Source: Prevotellaceae bacterium UBA2738 (GTDB taxonomy: Bacteria > Bacteroidota > Bacteroidia > Bacteroidales > Bacteroidaceae). Taken from it: DNA of 11,959 bases. A model generated the notes under the pieces. The model worked only from the letters and a program-made list of their open reading frames with translations, did no database searches and was not told the DNA's origin. Both the position numbers and the translations under genes were made by a program. This document shows positions 6,678 to 11,959 of the stretch, piece after piece; within the stretch, counting starts at the first letter, position 1; every line of letters starts with the position of its first letter. The DNA lies in contig DEJW01000006.1 of NCBI GenBank assembly GCA_002353585.1, positions 1 through 11,959 of the forward strand, read 5' to 3'.

Positions 6678-7478
6678 CTACTTATTACGCAGTTCTGACG
6701 GATAAGCGCCGAGATAACGCTTAGCATAGCGGTTGAAGTATGAAGTGCTGGTGAAGTGGAAGAGTTCAGCAATCTTTGCACTCGACATACCTTCCTTAGT
6801 CAGTAACTCATAGATATCCTGTGCCGTGAACTTGTTAATCCAGTAGGATGCTGAGTATCCGCTCACCTTGTTGCATATCTCAGAGAGGTATTTAGGTACT
6901 ACGTTCAGCTGGTCTGCATAGAACGAAACCTCACGGTTATATCGGTATTCGCGTGCCTGGAGCATCTGTATGAACCTTGTCATGATGTCTGATGACTTCT
7001 GGGTGTATCGCTCACTCACATGTGTGCGTGAGTGGATATCAAAGAGGTCGAGCATGAGCATCTTTGCCGATACGCGCAGGATGTCGTTATAGAACTTATG
7101 GTTTGTTCCGTTGAGGCGCCTGATGAAGTTGGCAAACAGATTGATGCAGAGTTCCTGATCTGAGTCTTCAAGTTCCACGATAGGATTGGAATACAGAGCC
7201 AGCGTTCCCTGTATGATGTAAGGATTCCTCGGGCTGCTCTGCCTGAGGAATGACTCCTCAATATAGATTACATCGCAGATGAAATCAGGAGACGGATGTG
7301 TACCTGTTACGAAACTCTTGTTAAGGAATATAGCGCACTGATTGCCCCGGATAGTAACGGTGCGTCCATTATAGTCAATGTCGCAGAATCCCTTGTAGCA
7401 ATAGGCAAAGGCATGATAGTTGTTGAGCGCCTCATTTGCCAGGTTGCTGACGTTTTGGTCTATAATAACATTTTTCAT
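6678..7478 (-). CDS. AraC-family transcriptional regulator
   Basis: A 266-residue DNA-binding regulator. The N-terminal part (about 1-150) has cupin-like strands (HAFAYCYKGFCDIDYNGRTV, NQCAIFLNKSF) fitting the AraC sensor domain. The C-terminal 85 residues hold two helix-turn-helix units: VSFYADQLNVVPKYLSEICN (about 184-203) and MSSAKIAELFHFTSTSYFNR (about 231-250), followed by the family ending KRYLGAYPSELR. The effector and targets cannot be told; no sugar or efflux genes lie beside it. It is a single-gene unit with its own consensus promoter and terminator. Two tandem palindromes in that promoter suggest autoregulation or control by another factor. ATG at 7478 is chosen; no Shine-Dalgarno sequence is seen. 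Confidence 0.93.
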   Translation of the reverse strand: MKNVIIDQNVSNLANEALNNYHAFAYCYKGFCDIDYNGRTVTIRGNQCAIFLNKSFVTGTHPSPDFICDVIYIEESFLRQSSPRNPYIIQGTLALYSNPIVELEDSDQELCINLFANFIRRLNGTNHKFYNDILRVSAKMLMLDLFDIHSRTHVSERYTQKSSDIMTRFIQMLQAREYRYNREVSFYADQLNVVPKYLSEICNKVSGYSASYWINKFTAQDIYELLTKEGMSSAKIAELFHFTSTSYFNRYAKRYLGAYPSELRNK

Positions 7479-7538
7479 GGGGTTTGCATTGGCTTTAGTT
7501 TCATAATGAATTTGCTGTTATTTTGTATTTTCTTGTTG

Positions 7539-7570
7539 CAAAAATAGCACAAATAATTTGATTATGCAAA
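7539..7570 (-). promoter_or_regulatory. Promoter of the AraC-family gene
   Basis: On the minus strand TTTG (complement of CAAA 7567-7570) is followed after 20 nt by TATTTTTG (complement of 7539-7546), matching TTTG / TAnnTTTG. The leader would be roughly 55 nt. Confidence 0.7.
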
Positions 7571-7577
7571 TAATTTG
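7550..7577. promoter_or_regulatory. Two tandem CAAATAATTTG palindromes, candidate operator
   Basis: The 11-bp palindrome CAAATAATTTG occurs at 7550-7560 and again at 7567-7577, exactly 17 bp apart. One copy lies in the spacer of the AraC-gene promoter and the other covers its TTTG box. AraC-type proteins often bind direct repeats, so this is a reasonable autoregulatory site, though A/T-richness lowers the weight. Confidence 0.45.
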
Positions 7578-7601
7578 GAGAAAAAATGACCGAAATAACA
7601 G

Positions 7602-7649
7602 AAAAAAGCAACCAACCGTACATTGATGTAGTATAGTTAGTTGCTTTTT
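7602..7649 (-). terminator. rpmH terminator (bidirectional form)
   Basis: Arms 7608-7616 and 7636-7644 pair over 9 bp, with one T-G wobble on the minus strand and a C-A mismatch on the plus. An inner stem TACAT/ATGTA lies at 7619-7630. Six Ts follow on the minus strand (complement of 7602-7607). It lies about 40 nt past the rpmH stop. Confidence 0.75.
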
Positions 7650-7653
7650 CTTG

Positions 7654-7672
7654 ATGGCTTATCCGAAGCCAT
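7654..7672. other. Small hairpin between rpmH and its terminator
   Basis: ATGGCTT and AAGCCAT form a perfect 7-bp stem with a 5-nt loop. No T run follows in either direction. It may protect the 3' end of the rpmH mRNA; no known role. Confidence 0.35.
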
Positions 7673-7690
7673 GTTACACCGTCGGATATA

Positions 7691-7846
7691 TTATTTTCCG
7701 TGGTGCTCGTCGCTTACAGTGAGTTTCTTACGACCATGTGCACGACGATTAGCGAGCACGCGACGGCCATTCTTTGTTGACATACGCTCACGGAAACCAT
7801 GCTTGTTTACGCGACGACGATTGTGTGGCTGGAATGTTCTTTTCAT
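7691..7846 (-). CDS. rpmH: 50S ribosomal protein L34
   Basis: The 51-residue product MKRTFQPHNRRRVNKHGFRE... is very basic and carries the L34 signature (MKRTxQP..., then HGFRERM near 16-22 and GRRVLANRRAHGRKKL at about 27-42). L34 binds 23S rRNA in the large subunit. It ends in the short tail TVSDEHHGK, slightly longer than the 46-residue E. coli protein. ATG at 7846 is the start. It is divergent from efp with a 243-nt gap that holds promoters for both, and is followed by its own terminator. Arg codons are mostly CGT/CGC, unlike the AGA/AGG-rich prfB, which fits high expression. Confidence 0.97.
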   Translation of the reverse strand: MKRTFQPHNRRRVNKHGFRERMSTKNGRRVLANRRAHGRKKLTVSDEHHGK

Positions 7847-7889
7847 TTTTCAGATATCTTTATTTTGTTGATTTGCGCAATTCGAGGTG

Positions 7890-7920
7890 CAAAGGTACAA
7901 ATAATAGTTGAAAAGAGAAA
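7890..7920 (-). promoter_or_regulatory. rpmH promoter
   Basis: On the minus strand TACCTTTG (complement of 7890-7897) is a perfect TAnnTTTG box. With 19 nt spacing the upstream element reads TTTC (complement of 7917-7920), one base off TTTG. The leader would be about 35-40 nt. Confidence 0.65.
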
Positions 7921-7983
7921 GTTGAATGGGGAATGAGCCTTGCTATTTAATATTTTTTAACGCGTCATGTCGAAAAACTGCAA

Positions 7984-8011
7984 ACTATGAACCATGAATT
8001 ATGAATTATTT
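7984..8011. repeat. Degenerate 7-bp tandem repeats (ATTATGA type)
   Basis: Heptads ACTATGA, ACCATGA, ATTATGA and ATTATTT run directly into the efp promoter box. They occupy the place where its TTTG element would be expected. Confidence 0.55.
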
Positions 8012-8013
8012 TG

Positions 8014-8021
8014 TACCTTTG
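8014..8021 (+). promoter_or_regulatory. efp promoter -7 box
   Basis: TACCTTTG matches TAnnTTTG exactly, about 70 nt before the efp ATG. No good TTTG stands 19-21 nt upstream; heptad repeats occupy that spot. TGTAC (8012-8016) and GTACA (8035-8039), plus an inner GCAC/GTGC (8021-8024/8031-8034), make a bulged dyad over this box. Confidence 0.6.
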
Positions 8022-8089
8022 CACCACTTTGTGCGTACATAGTAATATAACGTATAGAATTTCAACAAATAACACAAGATAAAAAAACA

Positions 8090-8656
8090 ATGATTAATTC
8101 ACAGGACATTAAGAAAGGCGTTGCCGTACGTATGGACGGCGGCATTTGGGTTTGCATTGACTTTCAGCACCGCAAGCCAGGTAAGGGTAACACCATTATG
8201 ATTATCAAGTTGAAGAACGTTACAGACGGTCGCGTGTTGGAGCGTCGTTTCAACATCGGCGAGAAACTGGAGGAAGTTCAGATTACTCGTCGTCCTTACC
8301 AGTATCTCTATAAGGAGGGTGAGGACTATATATTCATGAACCAGGAGACTTACGACCAGACTCCAATCCCTGCTGAACTCGTAACAGGTGTTGAGTTTAT
8401 GAAGGAGTCTGACATCGTTGAGGTTGTCAGCGATGCTGATACTGACACAGTGCTCTATGCCGAGATGCCTGTTAAGACCATCCTCCGCGTTACTCACTCT
8501 GAGCCAGGTATAAAGGGCGATACAGCAACTAACACTCTGAAGCCTGCTACTCTGGAGACAGGTGTTGAAATACGTGTGCCTCTCTTTATCGAGGAAGGTG
8601 AGCTCGTGCAGGTTGACACCCGTGACGGCAGCTACCTGCAGCGTGTCAAGGAGTAA
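8090..8656 (+). CDS. efp: Translation elongation factor P
   Basis: EF-P binds between the P and E sites of the ribosome and helps form peptide bonds at proline runs. At 188 residues it is full length: an N-terminal KOW-like domain with the loop HRKPGKGN (27-34), then two OB-fold domains including PYQYLYKEGEDYIFMNQETYDQ and a C-terminal LFIEEGELVQVDTRDGSYLQRV. Lys32 sits where E. coli Lys34 is modified. No modification enzyme (EpmA/EpmB or YmfI type) is encoded nearby, so whether Lys32 is modified cannot be told. ATG at 8090 follows an A-rich leader without a Shine-Dalgarno sequence. It is the first gene of a six-gene plus-strand run, with the next gene 10 nt away, and its codon use looks like that of a highly expressed gene. 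Confidence 0.97.
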   Translation: MINSQDIKKGVAVRMDGGIWVCIDFQHRKPGKGNTIMIIKLKNVTDGRVLERRFNIGEKLEEVQITRRPYQYLYKEGEDYIFMNQETYDQTPIPAELVTGVEFMKESDIVEVVSDADTDTVLYAEMPVKTILRVTHSEPGIKGDTATNTLKPATLETGVEIRVPLFIEEGELVQVDTRDGSYLQRVKE

Positions 8657-8666
8657 ACCATAGAGA

Positions 8667-9704
8667 ATGAACTATAGCATTATAGTACCAGTTTACAATA
8701 GGCCTGACGAGGTTGATGAACTGCTTGCCAGTCTCACTCGTCAGGCTTATCCTGATTTTGAGGTGGTCATAGTAGAGGATGGCTCTACCGTGCCTTGCAA
8801 GGAGGTTTGCGATAAGTATGCCGATAAATTGCCTGTAAGGTATTTCATGAAACCCAATAGCGGACCAGGTCAGAGCCGTAACTACGGCGCTGAGAAGTCA
8901 AATGGTGACTATCTCATAATACTCGACAGCGATGTGGTGTTGCCTGATGGCTACCTTGCGGCTGTTGACAAGGAATTGCAGGCTAATCCCTGCGATGCCT
9001 TTGGTGGTGCTGATGCTTCACATCCCTCATTTACTCCAGTTCAGAAGGCTATAAGCTACTCCATGACGAGTTTCTTCACCACTGGTGGAATACGCGGAGG
9101 TAAGAAAAAACTTGATAAGTTCTATCCTCGCTCATATAACATGGGCATTCGTCGTGAGGTGTACCAGCAGCTGGGTGGATTCTCGAAGATGAGGTTTGGT
9201 GAGGACATAGATTTCTCATATCGCATAGTGGAGGCTGGCTACGAATGCCGTCTGTTTCCTGATGCATGGGTGTGGCATAAGCGTCGCACCGACCTCAAGA
9301 AATTCTTCCGCCAGGTGTATAACAGTGGTATTGCACGCATAAACCTCGAGAAGCGTCATCCTGGCACTATGAAACTGGTTCACCTTCTTCCTATGGTGTT
9401 CACTGTAGGAGTGATAGCCCTCATACTCATTTCTGCTGTAGGCAGAGTGCTTATGGAGTATGATGATGTGTACAAATGGTTGTGGCTCTTTGCCCTCCCT
9501 TGGTTGCCTATCTTACTCTATTCAACGTTGATTTTCGCTGATTCCACCGCAAAAAATCGCTCTGTAAAGATTGGATTTATAAGTATTGGAGCAGCCTTTG
9601 TGCAACTCATGGGCTATGGATTCGGTTTTATAGAGGCTTGGTGGAAGCGTTGCGTGCTTGGCAAGGACGAGTTTCAGGCTTTTGAGAAAACATTCTATAA
9701 GTAA
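8667..9704 (+). CDS. Family 2 (GT-A) glycosyltransferase, membrane-anchored
   Basis: The 345-residue protein starts with the GT2 fold: IIVPVYNRPDEVDELLASL (5-23), the nucleotide-binding VEDGS (Asp38), the metal-binding DSD (87-89) and the acceptor-side GED (178-180, in MRFGEDIDFSYR). These are the usual elements for transfer of a sugar from a nucleotide donor. Three hydrophobic spans follow near 237-262, 270-291 and 300-323, so the catalytic part should lie on the cytoplasmic face. Donor and acceptor are unknown; a polysaccharide, glycolipid or protein O-glycan precursor would all fit. It starts 10 nt after efp and ends 6 nt before radC, so it is co-transcribed with them. It is not a large processive synthase. 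Confidence 0.9.
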   Translation: MNYSIIVPVYNRPDEVDELLASLTRQAYPDFEVVIVEDGSTVPCKEVCDKYADKLPVRYFMKPNSGPGQSRNYGAEKSNGDYLIILDSDVVLPDGYLAAVDKELQANPCDAFGGADASHPSFTPVQKAISYSMTSFFTTGGIRGGKKKLDKFYPRSYNMGIRREVYQQLGGFSKMRFGEDIDFSYRIVEAGYECRLFPDAWVWHKRRTDLKKFFRQVYNSGIARINLEKRHPGTMKLVHLLPMVFTVGVIALILISAVGRVLMEYDDVYKWLWLFALPWLPILLYSTLIFADSTAKNRSVKIGFISIGAAFVQLMGYGFGFIEAWWKRCVLGKDEFQAFEKTFYK

Positions 9705-9710
9705 GGTGTG

Positions 9711-10397
9711 ATGGAGAAACTAAGCGTAAAGCAATGGGCTATAGAGGACAGACCACGCGAGAAACTGATGAAACTCGGCGCTGAGGCCCTGTCTAATGCT
9801 GAACTGCTAGCTATTCTCATAGGTAATGGCAGTACCAAAGAGACAGCCGTTGACCTAATGAAACGCCTGCTTAATGATTGCGACAATAATCTTGCGAAGC
9901 TCAGCAAGATGTCTCTCGGTCAACTGATGGACTATAACGGCATAGGCGAGGCAAAGGCGATAACAATACTTGCTGCCTGCGAATTGGGACGACGTCGTGA
10001 GAATTCGGCAATGCCTGAATGCAAGACATTCAAGACTGCACTGGATATATACAAGTATCTGTCACCACGTATGCGCGACCTCGACGTAGAGGAGAGTTAT
10101 GTGATACTGATGAACCAGGCTTACAAGGAATTAAAGACCATGCGACTGTCACATGGTGGAATAACCGAGACGGCAGTCGATGTAAGGCTGATAATGAAGG
10201 AGGCACTCCTCAGTAATGCCACCGTAGTGGCACTGGCGCATAACCATCCCAGTGGCAATATATCTCCCAGCAAGGACGACGATATGCTCACTCGAAAAAT
10301 AGCAGAAGCCTGTCGCACTATGCGTCTTCATTTTCTCGACCATGTCATCATAACCGATGGCGATTATTACTCATATAGAGAACAAGGAAAGATATAA
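9711..10397 (+). CDS. radC: RadC family protein (JAMM/MPN+ domain)
   Basis: The 228-residue protein has a helix-hairpin-helix segment near 70-90 (MSLGQLMDYNGIGEAKAITI) and a C-terminal RadC domain with the JAMM zinc motif HxHx7Sx2D fully present: His177, His179, Ser187, Asp190 in HNHPSGNISPSKDD. JAMM proteins are metal hydrolases, but the natural role of RadC is unsettled; the old link to DNA repair in E. coli is doubtful. ATG at 9711 is preferred to an adjacent GTG at 9708. The gene lies 6 nt after the glycosyltransferase and 3 nt before the DUF59 gene. Length and motifs are normal for a chromosomal copy. Confidence 0.95.
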   Translation: MEKLSVKQWAIEDRPREKLMKLGAEALSNAELLAILIGNGSTKETAVDLMKRLLNDCDNNLAKLSKMSLGQLMDYNGIGEAKAITILAACELGRRRENSAMPECKTFKTALDIYKYLSPRMRDLDVEESYVILMNQAYKELKTMRLSHGGITETAVDVRLIMKEALLSNATVVALAHNHPSGNISPSKDDDMLTRKIAEACRTMRLHFLDHVIITDGDYYSYREQGKI

Positions 10398-10400
10398 AAT

Positions 10401-10751
10401 ATGAAGCTCTTTGGGCGAAAAAAGAAAACAATGACTCAAGAAGAAAAAAACGATACCGAACAGCGCATTATTGAGGTGCTGAAGACGGTTTTCGACCCTG
10501 AAATACCAGTAAACATCTACGACCTCGGACTCATCTACAAGATAGATTTGGCTGATGATGGGGCACTCGATATAGATATGACCTTTACAGCTCCTTCGTG
10601 TCCTGCTGCCGATTTCATCATTGAGGATGTTCGCTCCAAGGTGTTGGCAGTAAAGGGCGTAACCTCAGCCAATGTCAATATGGTCTTCGAACCAGAGTGG
10701 GATAAGAGCATGATGACAGAAGAAGCACGGGTAGAGCTGGGTTTTGAGTAG
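10401..10751 (+). CDS. DUF59/MIP18 family protein, SufT-like Fe-S assembly factor
   Basis: The 116-residue protein holds the DUF59 core: IIEVLKTVFDPEIPVNIYDL then GLIY, followed by MTFTAPSCPAADFIIEDV with the conserved Cys, and the strand ANVNMVFEPEWDKSMM. This family includes SufT and PaaD and takes part in building or delivering Fe-S clusters. No suf genes are in the window, so SufT-like function is inferred from the family. A basic ten-residue head (MKLFGRKKKT) precedes a second in-frame ATG at 10431. The first ATG, 3 nt after the radC stop, is taken because it fits tight packing, but the second is possible. Confidence 0.88.
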   Translation: MKLFGRKKKTMTQEEKNDTEQRIIEVLKTVFDPEIPVNIYDLGLIYKIDLADDGALDIDMTFTAPSCPAADFIIEDVRSKVLAVKGVTSANVNMVFEPEWDKSMMTEEARVELGFE

Positions 10752-10771
10752 TTCACAGTTCATAGTTGAAG
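10751..10771. repeat. Degenerate 7-bp tandem repeats (GTTCATA type)
   Basis: Three heptads, GTTCACA, GTTCATA and GTTGAAG, fill the gap between the DUF59 gene and lpxH. Read on the other strand they resemble the TATGAAC-like units before efp. Confidence 0.5.
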
Positions 10772-10772
10772 C

Positions 10773-11537
10773 ATGATATACTTTCTCTCTGATGCACATT
10801 TAGGTTCTTTGGCAATACCTCACAGAAGGATGCAGGAACGCAGACTTGTCCGTTTTCTCGACGAGATAAAGGACAAGGCAGAGGTTATATACCTGCTTGG
10901 AGACATGTTCGACTTCTGGTATGAGTATAAACAAGTGGTGCCAAAGGGCTATACACGCTTTCTCGGTAAAATATCAGAACTTACCGATATGGGTGTGGAG
11001 GTGCATTATTTTACAGGCAACCACGATATCTGGGCATACGATTATCTGGAGCAGGAGTGTGGTGTGATATTACATAAGAAACCATGCACAGTGGAACTGC
11101 ACGATAAAACATTCTTTCTCGCTCATGGCGACGGACTTGGCGACCCAGACAAGAAGTTTAAATTCATCCGTGGCATATTCCATAGTGGTATTTGCCAGAA
11201 GATGTTCAACTTATTGCATCCAGACCTTGGTGTTGCCTTCGGACTTGCCTGGGCAAAGCACTCGCGCATGAAGCGTAAGGATGGTAAGGAACCTCCTTAT
11301 ATGGGCGAAGATAAAGAATACCTCGTACTCTTTGCTAAAGACTACCTCAAGACCCATCCTGAAATAGACTACTTTATGTTTGGTCACAGACATATAGAGC
11401 TCGACCTCATGCTCTCAAAGCAATCGCGCTTGATGGTTCTTGGCGATTGGATTAGTCATTTTACCTATGCCGTATTCGATGGAGAGCACATGTTTATGGA
11501 AAACTATGTTGAGGGAGAGGGAGTGAGTAATGCATAA
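10773..11537 (+). CDS. lpxH: UDP-2,3-diacylglucosamine diphosphatase (LpxH-like)
   Basis: A calcineurin-like metallophosphoesterase that in lipid A synthesis cleaves UDP-2,3-diacylglucosamine to lipid X and UMP at the inner membrane. The 254 residues carry the whole metal set: Asp7 and His9 (SDAH), Asp44 (GDMFDFW), Asn83-His84-Asp85 (TGNHD), His118 (AHGD), and Gly204-His205-Arg206-His207. FDFWYE after the GD and the insert between AHGD and GHRH (about 121-200, rich in Phe, Lys and His) fit LpxH rather than generic phosphatases. The insert is where LpxH binds acyl chains. It lies 21 nt after the DUF59 gene, within the efp run. Slightly longer than the 240-residue E. coli enzyme. Confidence 0.87.
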   Translation: MIYFLSDAHLGSLAIPHRRMQERRLVRFLDEIKDKAEVIYLLGDMFDFWYEYKQVVPKGYTRFLGKISELTDMGVEVHYFTGNHDIWAYDYLEQECGVILHKKPCTVELHDKTFFLAHGDGLGDPDKKFKFIRGIFHSGICQKMFNLLHPDLGVAFGLAWAKHSRMKRKDGKEPPYMGEDKEYLVLFAKDYLKTHPEIDYFMFGHRHIELDLMLSKQSRLMVLGDWISHFTYAVFDGEHMFMENYVEGEGVSNA

Positions 11538-11547
11538 CACAAACAAT

Positions 11548-11581
11548 AATTCCTATTTTTAATTCCTAATTCCTAATTAAA
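11548..11581. repeat. Degenerate 7-bp tandem repeats (AATTCCT type)
   Basis: AATTCCT appears at 11548, 11561 and 11568, followed by the partial unit AATTAAA. The tract fills most of the lpxH-pptA gap. Confidence 0.6.
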
Positions 11582-11583
11582 TC

Positions 11584-11814
11584 ATGCCACACATCAATGT
11601 AAAGTGCTACCCTAAGCACCTCAGCGAACAGCAGATGAAAGATTTCATTGCTGATCTGACCAACGTAACACAGAAACATCTTAATGCTTCAGAGGATAGT
11701 ATTTCCATTAGCTATGAGGAAATACCTGCTGAGCAGTGGAAAAACGAAGTTTTTGACAAGGAGATAAGGCCTAATATAGGAAAGCTTGCCAAAGATCCAG
11801 GCTACGATATGTAG
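11584..11814 (+). CDS. pptA: Tautomerase of the 4-oxalocrotonate tautomerase superfamily (PptA-like)
   Basis: The 76-residue protein starts MPHINVKCYPKHLSEQQ. Pro2, which becomes the N-terminus after Met removal, is the catalytic base of the superfamily. Length, the MPHI(N/D)(V/I)KC opening, HLNASEDSISISYEEI in the middle and the ending KDPGYDM closely follow E. coli PptA (YdcE) as I remember it. PptA has in vitro keto-enol tautomerase activity, but its cellular substrate is unknown. It lies 46 nt after lpxH across a heptad tract and before a strong terminator, so it is the last gene of the efp run or a small unit of its own; no clear promoter box is seen in the gap. Confidence 0.88.
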   Translation: MPHINVKCYPKHLSEQQMKDFIADLTNVTQKHLNASEDSISISYEEIPAEQWKNEVFDKEIRPNIGKLAKDPGYDM

Positions 11815-11834
11815 TGTTATGTAAATTATTATCG

Positions 11835-11864
11835 TTTGCGAATCGTTCGCAACGGGTTCGCAAA
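11835..11864. other. Nested hairpin downstream of pptA
   Basis: TTTGCGAA (11835-11842) pairs with TTCGCAAA (11857-11864). Inside, CGTT (11844-11847) pairs with AACG (11851-11854) around a 3-nt loop. The resulting 12-bp stem has a 1/2-nt internal bulge and no T run. It precedes the real terminator and may stabilise the transcript end. Confidence 0.45.
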
Positions 11865-11871
11865 TAAAAGA

Positions 11872-11909
11872 AAGAAGCAGTTACGTCATCACGTAACTGC
11901 TTCTTTTTT
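11872..11909. terminator. Bidirectional terminator between pptA and tRNA-Phe
   Basis: AAGAAGCAGTTACGT (11872-11886) and its exact complement at 11891-11905 form a perfect 15-bp stem with a 4-nt loop. On the plus strand four more Ts follow, ending the efp-pptA run. On the minus strand a pyrimidine-rich tail follows, so it also serves the converging tRNA gene. It begins 57 nt after the pptA stop. Confidence 0.9.
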
Positions 11910-11913
11910 AGTG

Positions 11914-11959
11914 TGGTGCCAACGGGATTCGAACCAGTGACACACGGATTTTCAGTCCG
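11914..11959 (-). tRNA. tRNA-Phe (GAA), 3' part, truncated by window end
   Basis: Read on the minus strand from the window edge: anticodon arm CGGA, loop CTGAAAA, TCCG, with anticodon GAA at 11953-11951; variable loop GTGTC; T arm ACTGG, TTCGAAT, CCCGT; acceptor strand TGGCACC; and discriminator A at 11914, as expected for tRNA-Phe. The D arm and 5' acceptor strand lie outside the window. CCA is not encoded (the next bases are CAC), so it must be added by the tRNA nucleotidyltransferase. The third pair of the T stem (51-63) is a T-C mismatch. A terminator follows 8 nt later. Confidence 0.93.

Noticed and set aside
11835..11959. Integration (att) site at the tRNA-Phe 3' end
   Set aside because: No integrase, and no second copy of the tRNA end within the window; the repeats beside it are hairpin arms.

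Overview
The window looks like a chromosomal core region of a Bacteroidetes bacterium, most likely Prevotella or a close relative. Three things point there. Promoters match the Bacteroidetes pattern (TTTG, 19-20 nt, TAnnTTTG). Translation starts mostly lack Shine-Dalgarno sequences and are preceded by A-rich stretches. The gene families are also typical (DUF4292, EnvC-like coiled-coil/LytM protein, short L34). I see no phage, transposon, CRISPR or plasmid gene, and no new defence or biosynthetic system. The window is ordinary housekeeping DNA whose interest lies between the genes.

Layout. (1) 113-1942, plus strand: prfB (release factor 2), a 51-residue single-span membrane protein, and a CYTH triphosphate-tunnel protein. 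(2) 1958-6509, minus strand, read right to left: dut, a secreted TPR protein, a DUF4292 protein and an EnvC-like murein hydrolase activator. This looks like one operon with a consensus promoter before dut and a terminator-like hairpin inside the 3' end of the CYTH gene on the opposite strand. (3) 6678-7478, minus strand: an AraC-family regulator with its own promoter and terminator. (4) 7691-8656: divergent rpmH (minus) and efp (plus), each with a TACCTTTG promoter box. (5) 8090-11814, plus strand: efp, a GT2 glycosyltransferase, radC, a DUF59/SufT-like gene, lpxH and a pptA-like tautomerase, probably co-transcribed and ended by a strong bidirectional terminator. (6) 11914-11959: the 3' part of a tRNA-Phe gene on the minus strand, cut by the window edge.

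Functionally, translation genes (prfB, rpmH, efp, tRNA-Phe) are mixed with envelope genes (lpxH for lipid A, the EnvC-like protein for cell separation, the glycosyltransferase, DUF4292, TPR) and nucleotide, DNA or Fe-S upkeep genes (dut, radC, SufT-like).

The most notable non-coding signals are: degenerate 7-bp tandem repeats with different unit sequences in five separate intergenic gaps; two tandem 11-bp palindromes in the AraC promoter; a palindrome at the probable dut transcription start; a 14-bp perfect inverted repeat overlapping the CYTH stop codon; and a prfB gene without the classical frameshift but with a TTG start directly after the TAA of an upstream reading frame.
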